The notes beneath the pieces were generated by a model, which was not told the origin of the DNA, did not search any database, and saw nothing but the letters and a program-made list of their open reading frames with translations. Position numbers and translations under genes: made by a program. Below are positions 36,968-45,278 of a stretch of 64,000 nt of DNA, in pieces. How positions within the stretch are numbered: the first letter of the stretch is position 1; every line of letters begins with the position of its first letter. Source of the stretch: Streptomyces sp. NBC_01217 (GTDB lineage Bacteria; Actinomycetota; Actinomycetes; Streptomycetales; Streptomycetaceae); contig NZ_CP108538.1 of assembly GCF_035994185.1 (NCBI RefSeq), forward strand, positions 7,319,501-7,383,500, in the 5' to 3' direction.

Positions 36968-37809
36968 GCGGTGGCCTCCGGCCGCTGGGCGACGACCACG
37001 AGCCAGCTCGTCACGGTCGGGGCGTCGGGGGTGGTCATGGCATAGGCGGTGTCGAGGATCTGCATCCGCTGGGCGTGGGTGAAGTCGCCATCAGGCCGCG
37101 CGAAGACGGGAATGGACAGCCACGCCTTCTTCTCGGCCATGGTGCTGTGCTGGGCGGTGACCTCGGTATCGAGGACAGTGAGTCCGGCTGCGGTCAGCTG
37201 CTCGGCAACCGTCTCCAGCGGCAGCTTCGGCGGCGCGTCTGCGGCCGTCGGCGGCGGGGTGTATCCGTGGGCGTCAGCAGCGACTTGGCGGATGAGGGCG
37301 TTCAGTGAGGGCCCGGTGCGGACGGACTGTTCGTCGGGATGCCGTACGCCAGCGAAGCCTCCGCCGATGTTGAAGACGAACTGCCCGCCTGGGCGCAGGA
37401 TGTGGGCGACGGCCGTGAACACTGCGGCGGTATCGGTCTTCCAGATCGCGGAGTTGCACACCACGGCATCGGCGCTGTCAGCGTGGAGGTGGTCGGCGAG
37501 CTGCTCGGCCGGGGAGGTGATCCAGGCCAGGCGGGCGTCGGTCAGGGTGCGGCGGCCGACACGCTGCATCGCGGCGGCGTTGTCGACGGAGACGACCCGG
37601 GCTCGGGCCGGGATGAGGTCGAGGATCGCGCGGGCGGTCGCGCCGGCGCCGCCGCACAGGTCGACCACCAGGCTGGCGTTGGCCAGCTGGCCTCGGCGGG
37701 CGAGGTCGCGGCTGGTCGCGTCGTACATGGGGTGGGCGCGGGTGAAGGCGTTGTACGCCTCGGCGTTGGTGTCCTCGTCCCAGCCGAGGATGGCGTCCTG
37801 GGGTGCCAT
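36964..37809 (-). CDS. Class I SAM methyltransferase
   Basis: 281 aa. Motif I is LVVDLCGGAGATARAIL, the acidic residue is VVSVDNAA, and the post-motif is ADAVVCNSAIWK. A lid region at 165-250 separates the last strands. ATG 37809 (MAPQDAILGWDED) is chosen over an upstream start for its CGAGG and sequence character. It overlaps the NUDIX gene and lies 59 bp after DUF2797. Context suggests a base or nucleoside methyltransferase, unproven. Confidence 0.82.
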   Translation of the reverse strand: MAPQDAILGWDEDTNAEAYNAFTRAHPMYDATSRDLARRGQLANASLVVDLCGGAGATARAILDLIPARARVVSVDNAAAMQRVGRRTLTDARLAWITSPAEQLADHLHADSADAVVCNSAIWKTDTAAVFTAVAHILRPGGQFVFNIGGGFAGVRHPDEQSVRTGPSLNALIRQVAADAHGYTPPPTAADAPPKLPLETVAEQLTAAGLTVLDTEVTAQHSTMAEKKAWLSIPVFARPDGDFTHAQRMQILDTAYAMTTPDAPTVTSWLVVVAQRPEATA

Positions 37810-37868
37810 GTTGCGGTGGCCTCGCTTCTCAGGGCGGCCCGGCAGTCCAGGCCGGGCATTCGGGCAGG

Positions 37869-38798
37869 TCAAAAGAGCGCGGACTCTACGGCGGCGGGCG
37901 GTGAGGAGAACTGGGCGCCGAGGACGATGCGGCGGCCCTTGAGGGCGCCGAGATCGAGCAGGTAGGGCAGTTGTCCACCGTCGCCGTCGAGGGAGGCGAG
38001 GACCTGGGAGCCGAGGCAGGAGAGCACTGTCAGTCCGTGTTCACCCGAGCGTGGGTCGTGCGGGTACAGGACGCGCCCGGTCCCCGGCGTCCGCAGCAGC
38101 TCGCCTTCGCCGGGCGGCGTCCACGGCTCCGGCGTAGCCGGGACGTTCAGGCCACTCAGGGCCTCGGTGGCGCGGTTGAGGTTCTGCTGGTGGGCGGCGC
38201 GGGCCGAGGCGAGGTCGCGCAGCTCGGCCAGGGCCGTCAGCTTTGCCGCGGCTCGCACGGTCTGCGTTAGGTTGAGGCGGCGGGTGAGGGCGTCCTCCAG
38301 GAACCGCACGGCGCGGCCGTCAGGACTCTGGGCGAGGTAGGTCGCGATCACGGCGCCCTGCTCGTCGAGGCGGGAACGCTTGCGGGGTTCAGCCGCGGTG
38401 CCGATCTTGGTGGTGCCGTCGGCGAACGTCGCCAGGTACAGCCAGTGAGGCTGGGCCATGTACGCCGCCAGTGCGTCGGGAACGTGCCCGCCGGAGTGGA
38501 ATCGGTGGGCGAAGCGGAAGTCGTCCCGGCCGGCGCAGGCGGCGCACTGACCGCCGGCCTCGGCTGGGGCCCGGTCAGGGCAGGCGACTGCCTCGACGCG
38601 GACGCGGTCGGCGAACCGGTACCGGCCGGTGCACCACCGGCTGGTATCGCTCACCTGGTAACCCAGGCGCCTGCCCGTGACCGGGGTGTAGACAAGCGTT
38701 GCGCCGGTCACGGGGGCGAGCAGAAGACGGGGGTCTCCGCTCGCCCAGGTGATGCCGTGGCAGACGTATGTCCCGCTGGCGGGCAGGGCCTGGTCCAT
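37869..38798 (-). CDS. DUF2797 family protein
   Basis: 309 aa. Contains the family hallmarks: a Zn-like Cys pair (GGQCAACAGRDDFRF), a GIY-YIG-like stretch (HWLYLATFADGTTKIGTA followed by RKRSRLDEQGA) and the C-terminal strand region. DUF2797 proteins are nuclease-fold proteins without a known reaction. It lies 34 bp after the kinase gene in the 7-deazaguanine operon. If the operon modifies nucleic acid, a nuclease-related protein here would be of interest. Confidence 0.78.
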   Translation of the reverse strand: MDQALPASGTYVCHGITWASGDPRLLLAPVTGATLVYTPVTGRRLGYQVSDTSRWCTGRYRFADRVRVEAVACPDRAPAEAGGQCAACAGRDDFRFAHRFHSGGHVPDALAAYMAQPHWLYLATFADGTTKIGTAAEPRKRSRLDEQGAVIATYLAQSPDGRAVRFLEDALTRRLNLTQTVRAAAKLTALAELRDLASARAAHQQNLNRATEALSGLNVPATPEPWTPPGEGELLRTPGTGRVLYPHDPRSGEHGLTVLSCLGSQVLASLDGDGGQLPYLLDLGALKGRRIVLGAQFSSPPAAVESALF

Positions 38799-38832
38799 GG
38801 TGCGTTCCTTGTCGATCGGGGTTCGGGCCGGG

Positions 38833-39525
38833 TCAGACGGTCAGGTGCAGTCGGTCGGCGAGGGCAGCGGAGGCGGCCTTGAAGACCTGGTCGCGGTCCA
38901 ACTGGGTGACGTCGAGCGTCAGCCAGGCGCCGTGCTCCGCCTGTTCGCGCATCTGGTCCAGGACGGTGTCCTGGTAGCGGATGAAGTCCTCGTCACCGCC
39001 GCCGGCGTGGCCGGCCTCCAGGGAAGTGAACGAGCCCTTGCGGGCGAGAGCCTCGCGGGCACCGATGTTCAGGAAGAACACCAGGCCCGGCTTCGTCAGG
39101 TGTGCGAAGACCTGCTCGCACAGGTGAGGGGCGACCTCGGGGTTGACCGCGTACCGGGCGAGGATCTTGTGGTGCGCGTTGTCGAGGATCACGTGGGTGC
39201 CCGCGGCGAGGGCTGGCTGGATGACGAGCCGGTCCTGCAGGGTGTACCAGGAGGCCAGGGCCAGCAGCCAGTAGTGGTCGCCGCATGCCTGGGCGACGCG
39301 GGCGTCGCGCCGGTAGACCAGCTCGTTGAGGCGGTCGAGGTAGGCAGACAGTTCCGGGTCCTGGGGGACGTTGGTGCTGTGCTTACCGATGAGGACTGCC
39401 GTGTGGCCTGCGTCGTTCAGGGCCTGGTGCAGGCGGGCGGCGAGGGTGGACTTGCCGGCCCCGTCACCGCCGACGAAGGTGATCAGCTTCCCGGCTGCGG
39501 TGGTGGTCGACGCGTTCGCCGTCAT
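38833..39525 (-). CDS. dTMP-kinase-like P-loop nucleotide kinase
   Basis: 230 aa. Walker A FVGGDGAGKSTLAARL (about 17-32) and a thymidylate-kinase layout, with the Asp of VILDNAHHKI and Arg-rich lid near ARYAVNPE. It differs from housekeeping Tmk in the lid and lacks the usual DR(Y/F) triad. Its ATG overlaps the phosphorylase-like gene. The genes around suggest it phosphorylates a modified (deoxy)nucleoside monophosphate. Confidence 0.82.
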   Translation of the reverse strand: MTANASTTTAAGKLITFVGGDGAGKSTLAARLHQALNDAGHTAVLIGKHSTNVPQDPELSAYLDRLNELVYRRDARVAQACGDHYWLLALASWYTLQDRLVIQPALAAGTHVILDNAHHKILARYAVNPEVAPHLCEQVFAHLTKPGLVFFLNIGAREALARKGSFTSLEAGHAGGGDEDFIRYQDTVLDQMREQAEHGAWLTLDVTQLDRDQVFKAASAALADRLHLTV

Positions 39526-40601
39526 CGGGATTCTCCCAGGGTGTGGGTCGGGCTGGCGGTCAGGCGGCCGGTGAAGATGGTGCGGATGCGGTTCACCAGG
39601 ATGGCGCGCTGGCGCAGGACGTCGCTGTGACGCTCATTGGACAGGTCGGCGGGATAGTGGGTGGCGAGGTTGTTGGAAATGACGTGGAGGTAACCGAATC
39701 TGATCCCCGCCTGGCGCGCCGCCGCCCCCATGGGGCCGATCTCCGGGTCGACGAAGGCGTACGAGGCGGTGTGCTGGACCAGCCAGTCGCGGTTCTCCAG
39801 CAGGATCGACGGGGAGGAGACGTGCAGGCCGCTGTGCACCCCGTCGTGGGCGGCGGCGTAGTCGCCGAAGAAGTCGTCCCAGCTCACCATCGCCCCGCGT
39901 ACCAGGCTGGTGTTGCCGGTCGCCAGCCAGGTGTTCGGTTCGATGCCGGGGGTCAGCGAGCCGACCTTGCCGACGTAGACGACGTCGCCGGCGCCGAGTT
40001 CGGCAAGGCGCGCGACGACCCGCCCGGCCACGTCCCCCCAGATGCTGTGGAGGAACCCGAGGTAGACCACGCGACGGCCGGCGACCTCGGTGCGCTGCCA
40101 AGCGTAGCCGGGTCCGCGGGTCCACACTCCGTTCTCGGGAGCGAGGTACTGAAGGCCCCAGCCGACGATCACCAGGTCGCCGTCCAGTTCCAGGTCAAGC
40201 GCGTTGAGCGCCGTTCGGCACTCCTCCTGCTCGGGCGGCTGATAGGTGACGGTGTCGGCCGGGCGGTTGGTCATGGCCAGGTACGTGGCGATGATCAGGG
40301 CGTAGTGCTGGACGTAGTCGGCTCCGGGGAACGCCTTGACGACGAGGTCACGGCCGCGGATTTCTGCGGTGGGCCGTTCGGTGTTGAACAGCTTTCCGGT
40401 CTTCTCGTGCCGGGAGACCACCGCGGTGCGGTCGTAGCTGCCGATGACGCGGATGCTGTCCCAGTCCTGGTCCTGGATGAGGTGGTGGACCTTGATCTCC
40501 AGGTAGCGCAGCAGCCTCGCGTGGGTCATGGTGTGCCCGGCTGGCTCGATCGGGGTGGTGCGCAGGAGCCCGGGGGCGGGGTCGGCCAGTAAGGGGGTCA
40601 T
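39522..40601 (-). CDS. Nucleoside phosphorylase/hydrolase-superfamily protein
   Basis: 359 aa. The first 110 residues are unlike known domains. From about 180 the protein follows the PNP/MTA-nucleosidase pattern: Gly-rich VVYVGKVGSLTPG, ATGNTSLVRG, the acidic FVDPEIGPMGAAARQAGI and the late strand GYLHVISNNLA, where the Asp of the usual SDN is Asn. It overlaps both neighbours by four bases. A role in forming or cleaving a base-ribose bond would match the adjoining transglycosylase. The Asp-to-Asn change could alter or abolish catalysis. Confidence 0.72.
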   Translation of the reverse strand: MTPLLADPAPGLLRTTPIEPAGHTMTHARLLRYLEIKVHHLIQDQDWDSIRVIGSYDRTAVVSRHEKTGKLFNTERPTAEIRGRDLVVKAFPGADYVQHYALIIATYLAMTNRPADTVTYQPPEQEECRTALNALDLELDGDLVIVGWGLQYLAPENGVWTRGPGYAWQRTEVAGRRVVYLGFLHSIWGDVAGRVVARLAELGAGDVVYVGKVGSLTPGIEPNTWLATGNTSLVRGAMVSWDDFFGDYAAAHDGVHSGLHVSSPSILLENRDWLVQHTASYAFVDPEIGPMGAAARQAGIRFGYLHVISNNLATHYPADLSNERHSDVLRQRAILVNRIRTIFTGRLTASPTHTLGESR

Positions 40602-41425
40602 CGGTGCTCCTCGGCGATCGTGACGGTGCTGCCGGCCGCCGCGCGGACGATGGAGATGTTCTTCCGGATGAGGTCGAACCGGTCTTCGGGGATCGGGCCG
40701 AGCTGCTCGATTCGGGGCGTGGAGGGCTTCTCGTACGGTCCTTCGGGCAGCAGGGGGATGCCCATCGCGCCGAGGATGACCGGGGCCGCGCCGTCCACGG
40801 AGGAGATCCAGTCGTGCTCGCGCTGCTCGATCAGCTCCAGGTGCCCGGTCCGGCCCAGGCCGAGCAGTCGGTAGACGAGCAGATCGTCGACTAGGCCGTG
40901 GTCCTGCAGGTAGGCGGTTGCCAACCAGCGGGTGCGGCACAGCTGCTCGTCGGGATCCGGTCGACGCGAGGCCGGCAGGGCGATGGCCCCGGCCCAGTCG
41001 CTGGTCACGAAGGCGTCGTAGGTGCGCAGCCACTCGTCGTCGTCCGCGGCGTGCAGAACCGCGCACAGGCGGAACGCGTCGCCGGACAGCTCCCGGATCT
41101 GTCGCGCGGCCTTCTCGCTCGCTTTCAAGGTCGCGGCCCCGTCCCGCATGACGTCCGGCAGGATGATCTCCCTCGCGGACACCGCCAGCGCGGCTTCGAC
41201 GAGGCCTTCCGCGGGCAGGGCGTAGCCGAGGTCGAAGAGCCCGTTGTCGACGACGATCTCGGCGCCTCGCTCGGCCTCGCGAGCGAAGAAGGCCCGGTAG
41301 ATCTCGTCGGACAGCACGTGCTGGGCGGCCACGTGGTGGACTCGGGCCGGCTCCTGAGCGACGAAGTTCTCCAGGTAGAGAGGCGGAGCGATGACGGAGA
41401 AGCCGATGCCCGTGGTGGTGATCAC
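40598..41425 (-). CDS. DpdA/TGT-like guanine transglycosylase paralogue
   Basis: 275 aa, shorter than tRNA-guanine transglycosylases (about 370) and without their Cys3His zinc site. The pattern EIVVDNGLFDLG corresponds to the substrate-pocket motif, and EIILPDVMRDGAATL to the strand-and-Asp motif shared with phage and bacterial DpdA proteins, which insert 7-deazaguanines into DNA. GTG 41425 overlaps the folE stop (GTGA). The fold family is fairly clear; whether it acts on DNA, tRNA or a free nucleotide is not. Confidence 0.72.
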   Translation of the reverse strand: MITTTGIGFSVIAPPLYLENFVAQEPARVHHVAAQHVLSDEIYRAFFAREAERGAEIVVDNGLFDLGYALPAEGLVEAALAVSAREIILPDVMRDGAATLKASEKAARQIRELSGDAFRLCAVLHAADDDEWLRTYDAFVTSDWAGAIALPASRRPDPDEQLCRTRWLATAYLQDHGLVDDLLVYRLLGLGRTGHLELIEQREHDWISSVDGAAPVILGAMGIPLLPEGPYEKPSTPRIEQLGPIPEDRFDLIRKNISIVRAAAGSTVTIAEEHR

Positions 41426-42051
41426 GGCGCCCCCCACAGCCCAGTGGTGAGGGTGAGGAACTGCTGGGAAAGGACGGGATCGGTGCCGAAGCGCCCGCCC
41501 GATTGCACCGTGGTGGTGCGGGCCTCCTCCATCCGTACGCCACGCATGCTCATGCACAGGTGCACGCCGCGCACGGCGACGGCGACGTCCTCGTGTCCGA
41601 TCACGCCGTTGAGGTATTCGGCGACCTGGCGGGTGAAGCGTTCCTGGACCTGCAGTCGGCCGGCGAAGTGCTGGGCGAGCCGCCCGAACTTCGATAGGCC
41701 CACCACCTCGCCGTCCGGCACGTATCCGGCCGTGACCTGCAAGTTCATGGGCAGCATGTGGTGTTCGCAGAGCGACCACACGCTCATGCCGCCCACGATG
41801 ACCAGCTGTCCGCCCAGCTGGGCCTCGGTGAAGCAGGTGGCCGTTGCGGCGCCGTCCGGGGACAGGAAGGCGTTCCACCAGGCCGCGACGCGGTCCGGGG
41901 TGCCGGTCAGCCCCTCGCGGGCAGGGTCCTCGCCTAGCTCGACCAAGAGCTGGTGGATCAGGCCGGCGACCCGGCTGGTGTCGATGGCCGGAGCGGGCCC
42001 GGGGACGGCGACGGTCGGCGCCGCTGCCGGGCTGGCGATAGAGGTCGTCAT
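41422..42051 (-). CDS. folE: GTP cyclohydrolase I
   Basis: 209 aa. Converts GTP to 7,8-dihydroneopterin triphosphate, the first step to folate and to 7-deazaguanines. Zinc ligands are seen in SLCEHHMLP and HLCMSMRG; the GTP-binding strand is LSKFGRLAQHFAGRLQVQERF. Normal length for the family with an Ala/Pro leader. It lies between queE (57 bp) and the transglycosylase (overlap), so it is dedicated to this pathway rather than to folate. Confidence 0.95.
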   Translation of the reverse strand: MTTSIASPAAAPTVAVPGPAPAIDTSRVAGLIHQLLVELGEDPAREGLTGTPDRVAAWWNAFLSPDGAATATCFTEAQLGGQLVIVGGMSVWSLCEHHMLPMNLQVTAGYVPDGEVVGLSKFGRLAQHFAGRLQVQERFTRQVAEYLNGVIGHEDVAVAVRGVHLCMSMRGVRMEEARTTTVQSGGRFGTDPVLSQQFLTLTTGLWGAP

Positions 42052-42108
42052 GGGCGTCTCTCGTTTCCGGGGACTGGGGGGACGGATGGGGCGTGGTGGC
42101 GCGTGCGG

Positions 42109-42855
42109 TCAGCGGCCTCTGGCGTCCTCGAAGGCCAACACGTGAAGGCGGGTGGTGAAGTGCCAGTGCCGGGCCGCGACCGCGTCGGCGAGGACCCGGG
42201 TGGTTGCGGTGATCACCTCGGGGGTGGTGCCCTGCGGCATCACCCACACCGGCGCGAGCCGGTGGGTGTCGGCCAGCTCGGCGATCCGGTTGAGGTCGGC
42301 CACCGTGGAAGCGACGAACTTGAACGCCGCCTGCTCGGAGGCCACGAATGCCTCCAGCGCGGCGGGCACGATGCTCGTGGTCTCCTTCACGCCGAAGCTG
42401 GCGAGCTTGGGCGAGACGTTGAACCGGACCCCGTCGGCCGCCAGCTCGGGAGCGGGCGCGATGGTGCCGTTCGTCTCGAACTCGACCCGCTTGCCGGCTG
42501 CTATCAGGCCCCGGACGAGAGGCACCAGCCGCGCCTGCTGGATGAACGGCTCGCCGCCGGTGATCACGACCAGCTCGACCGGCGAGGACGCGGCCCAGGC
42601 CACCAGGTCCGCCACGGACCGCTTCGTCGACTCCTTGCGCGGATCGAACTGGGACCAGTCCCAGGTGTACTTCGTGTCGCATTTCGCGCAGGTGAGGTTG
42701 CACCGGGACAGGCGGATGAACAGCGCCGGGTGTCCGCAGCTCGGTCCCTCGCCCTGGAAGGTCGGCACCTCGACGCCGAAGCACTCCGCGACGATCAGGC
42801 GGGATTCGCCTTCGTCAGCCGTCGGTTCGAGGTTGATCGGCTCGGATGTGGTCAC
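42109..42855 (-). CDS. queE: 7-carboxy-7-deazaguanine synthase (radical SAM)
   Basis: 248 aa. Radical SAM enzyme that contracts 6-carboxytetrahydropterin to 7-carboxy-7-deazaguanine. Cluster motif CNLTCAKC (CxxxCxxC), substrate loop TFQGEGPSCGHPALFIRL and SAM strand VVITGGEPFIQ are all present. GTG 42855 overlaps the queD stop (GTGA). Family length 210-250. Assigned with high confidence. Confidence 0.95.
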   Translation of the reverse strand: MTTSEPINLEPTADEGESRLIVAECFGVEVPTFQGEGPSCGHPALFIRLSRCNLTCAKCDTKYTWDWSQFDPRKESTKRSVADLVAWAASSPVELVVITGGEPFIQQARLVPLVRGLIAAGKRVEFETNGTIAPAPELAADGVRFNVSPKLASFGVKETTSIVPAALEAFVASEQAAFKFVASTVADLNRIAELADTHRLAPVWVMPQGTTPEVITATTRVLADAVAARHWHFTTRLHVLAFEDARGR

Positions 42856-43262
42856 TGTCCCTCCACATCGAAGCGGGCCCAGCTGCTCTGGGTCTCGCGG
42901 ACCAGGACGGCGAACAGGCGGCCGGGGATGGCGGGCTGAAGGTTCTGGATGAACCAGCCGGCCAGGAACTGGGCCAGGCGCTCCGAGGTCGGCTCGAAGG
43001 GAAGAATCTCGTGCAGGTTGTGATGGTCGAGTTCGGTGTTCAGGAACTCTTTGAACGGAGCGAGCGCCCCGAAGTCCGTGACGAAGCCGGGCTCCTCCAG
43101 CGAGGGAGCGGTGAGAATGACCTCGACCTCGTAGCTGTGCCCGTGCTGGCGGGAGCACTTGTGCTCGGACGGCAGCCCGGGAAGCCGGTGGCCGGCCTCG
43201 AAGCCGAACTTCTTACCGATGGTGAAGGCGCCGGGAGGCAGTGGAACGGCACTGAAGTCCAT
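42852..43262 (-). CDS. queD: 6-carboxytetrahydropterin synthase
   Basis: 136 aa. Turns dihydroneopterin triphosphate into 6-carboxytetrahydropterin. Zinc histidines in GFEAGHRL and the CSRQHGHSYEVEV motif (CxxxHGH) mark QueD; late Glu and His are in DHHNLHEI and VRETQ. ATG 43262 with AAGGA ahead gives the standard length. The same frame stays open 98 codons further up to an ATG at 43556 that overlaps the DUF6624 stop, so a longer form cannot be excluded. Confidence 0.93.
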   Translation of the reverse strand: MDFSAVPLPPGAFTIGKKFGFEAGHRLPGLPSEHKCSRQHGHSYEVEVILTAPSLEEPGFVTDFGALAPFKEFLNTELDHHNLHEILPFEPTSERLAQFLAGWFIQNLQPAIPGRLFAVLVRETQSSWARFDVEGQ

Positions 43263-43552
43263 GGGTTTCCTTGAGGAGTTGGGGACGGGTTGGCTTCGGT
43301 CGCCGGAGGGATTCACACAGGGGTTGGCAATCGGGTTCGAGATCCGGCAGGCGGTGGGTCCCGCATCTGCCGGAGGCCCCTGGGTGGGACGAGCGTCAAC
43401 GGTCCTTTCGTAGAACGGGTTATGGGGTGCACGAGGAAGGTCGCCCGGCCGCGAGGCCGGTGAGGCCCGCGTCTGGAGGGCCACCTCGATGACCCCTACG
43501 GCAGGGCTTGGCCCGCCGGCCTCGGCGACCAGGAACGGGGCTTCGTCTTCCG
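43263..43552 (-). other. In-frame leader between DUF6624 gene and queD
   Basis: Continuous reading frame joined to queD, starting MTEDEAPFLVAEAGGPSP at ATG 43556 (overlapping the DUF6624 TGA). Its Pro/Arg/Ser-rich second half looks untranslated or disordered. It may be a leader keeping ribosomes coupled to queD, or a real N-terminal extension. No other gene seen here. Confidence 0.4.
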
Positions 43553-44131
43553 TCATGCGGCCCCCGCAAGCACGACCGTCGGAGAGCCGCCGTCACCGCG
43601 CATCGATGCGAAACGGTGACGCACCTTCTCCAAGGCGACGGCGACCGGCGGGAGCCCCACGCCGGCCCTTCGCTGGTCCAGGGTGCTCGGTTCACGCGTG
43701 GGGCATAGTTCAATCCCGTTGGCGCCGAGGAAAAATTGGGTACCCAACTCCTGGTCGTGCCCGTTGTTGATCAGGGCACGGTCGTGAAGGTGCACCCAGT
43801 GCTGGATCGGTGCGTCGTCGGCTTGGACGGCGCGGCGCAGCAGGACGGCGGCTGCCCGCTGGAAGTCGGGTTCGTCGTTGGAGTGGAGGGCGATACTCCA
43901 GGCGGCGCGCGCGGCGTCGGGGCCGACGAGGCGATGGCCGGGCCAGCAGTCGTGGTCGGCCAGGATGCGCCGTAGCACCTTGGCGCTGGCATGGTCGGCG
44001 TGACGGCCCCGCCCGAGTTGGACGGCGTCGAGCTGGTTACGGAGGCGTTGTGCCCGGCGTGCAGCCGACCGTTCCGCGAGGGTGATCAGCTCGCGGGCGA
44101 GTTCCGGCCGCAGCGGTTCGGCGGTCGTCAC
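43553..44131 (-). CDS. DUF6624 family protein
   Basis: 192 aa. The stretch DHDCWPGHRLVGPDAARAAW, the AWSIALHSNDEPDFQ turn, YGTQF-like LGTQFFLGANG and the closing LDQRRAGVGLPPV match this actinobacterial family of unknown reaction. GTG 44131 overlaps the GNAT stop. No catalytic motif is known. Confidence 0.78.
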   Translation of the reverse strand: MTTAEPLRPELARELITLAERSAARRAQRLRNQLDAVQLGRGRHADHASAKVLRRILADHDCWPGHRLVGPDAARAAWSIALHSNDEPDFQRAAAVLLRRAVQADDAPIQHWVHLHDRALINNGHDQELGTQFFLGANGIELCPTREPSTLDQRRAGVGLPPVAVALEKVRHRFASMRGDGGSPTVVLAGAA

Positions 44132-44778
44132 GCAACACTCCGCTCGTCCGCGGCGGACCGCGACTGGTAAACACTGCAACCGACGAGGGCGTCCAGCCCT
44201 GGCCGGTGCTCCGCGGCGAGTTCGAGGCGGGCGACTCGCTCGCCCCTCTGTCCCGTTCCAGAGCCGCGCAGGTCCCAGCCCATGTCGGTGAGGCGGTTCA
44301 GGAAACGGGCGATGGGATCGGCGTCGAGGGGATGGCGGGCGAGAGCGTCGGCCCGCACGCGCGGCAGGTCGAGACGGGCGGCGAAGTCGGAGGCCCAGAG
44401 GGTGATCAGCCGGATCATGTCGTCGGAGCGGTCGGGGAGGGTGTGGACATGGCCGAGGAAGAGACACGGGCCCTCGCCCCAGCCGAGGTCGGGCTCGCGC
44501 TGCAGGATCATGCAAGCGAGCTGGAGTCCGTCCTCGAACAGGCCGGCCGGCTCCGCCTGCGGGTCGCGGAAGAGAGCCGGGATATCGGCGCGGGCGGGTA
44601 AGGGCAGACCGCGGAGGGTGAGCCAGCGCTGACGGTCCTGGACGAGGGCGGCGGCTTCGGCCCGTTCAGCGTCCGTGCGCAGCGAGCGCATCTCGTACAC
44701 GGGAGGTAACGGTGCCGGGCGCTGGTGCAGGGGCGCGGGGGACTGCCCGGCGGCCGTGGGAACGGGGGACGTGTTCAC
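44128..44778 (-). CDS. GNAT-type acetyltransferase-like protein
   Basis: 216 aa with a GNAT-type layout: N-terminal YEMRSLRTDAERAEAAAL, a middle beta hairpin (LACMILQREPDLGWG) and RVRADALARHP before a final strand and CSVY. The acetyl-CoA Q/RxxGxG/A loop is not clear, so activity is uncertain. It overlaps the genes on either side. Confidence 0.62.
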   Translation of the reverse strand: MNTSPVPTAAGQSPAPLHQRPAPLPPVYEMRSLRTDAERAEAAALVQDRQRWLTLRGLPLPARADIPALFRDPQAEPAGLFEDGLQLACMILQREPDLGWGEGPCLFLGHVHTLPDRSDDMIRLITLWASDFAARLDLPRVRADALARHPLDADPIARFLNRLTDMGWDLRGSGTGQRGERVARLELAAEHRPGLDALVGCSVYQSRSAADERSVA

Positions 44779-45254
44779 TGGCTCGCTCCGCTCCGCACCG
44801 TGCTGGTCTGCTCGGCGGTCAGCAGGTTCCAGCCGTGAGCCCAGGCGACCAGCCGGGTGGTGTCCGACGCCCTGGCGTCGGCGAGTAGCTGGTCGAGCGC
44901 CGCGCGCAGGTCCGCGGGGGCGATGTTGGCGCCGCGCGCGATGTCGAGCGGCTTGCTGTGCTCGGTGACGGCCTTCAGCAGGTTCGTCTGCTCGGGGCTC
45001 AGGTCAGGGGCGGGCGTGTCCGGCACCGGGACCGTGGCCTCGTTGGCGCTGAGCAGTCGGTGGGTGACGACGGTGAGGGAGCAGCGTGCGGGGCAGTGCA
45101 GCTTCCTGCGCAGGGAGAGCATGTGCGCGCGGACCGTGTGGTGCGACAGCGTCTCGGTGATGGCGATCTGGCGTGCCGGCAGGCCGTTCACCACATGCTG
45201 GGCGATGCGCCGCTCGGCCGGGGTGAGCGGCGTGATCGGGGCGGGGGCGGTCAT
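44775..45254 (-). CDS. LuxR-type HTH regulator
   Basis: 159 aa. A LuxR DNA-binding domain at about 10-65 (LTPAERRIAQHVVNGLPARQ; TVRAHMLSLRRKLHC) without a receiver or sensor domain; a second helical part fills 80-155. First gene of the 7-deazaguanine stretch, 24 bp after the P450 gene. It is the obvious candidate for local control. Confidence 0.82.
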   Translation of the reverse strand: MTAPAPITPLTPAERRIAQHVVNGLPARQIAITETLSHHTVRAHMLSLRRKLHCPARCSLTVVTHRLLSANEATVPVPDTPAPDLSPEQTNLLKAVTEHSKPLDIARGANIAPADLRAALDQLLADARASDTTRLVAWAHGWNLLTAEQTSTVRSGASQ

Positions 45255-45278
45255 GGTGGTTTTCCTCGTCGGTATCGG

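Noticed and set aside
41422..42051. folE as part of folate biosynthesis
   Set aside because: No other folate gene is nearby, and it overlaps the transglycosylase and sits beside queE/queD.
36422..43556. A toyocamycin/sangivamycin or tubercidin cluster
   Set aside because: Those clusters have phosphoribosyl transfer, adenylosuccinate lyase-like and amination genes; none is present here.
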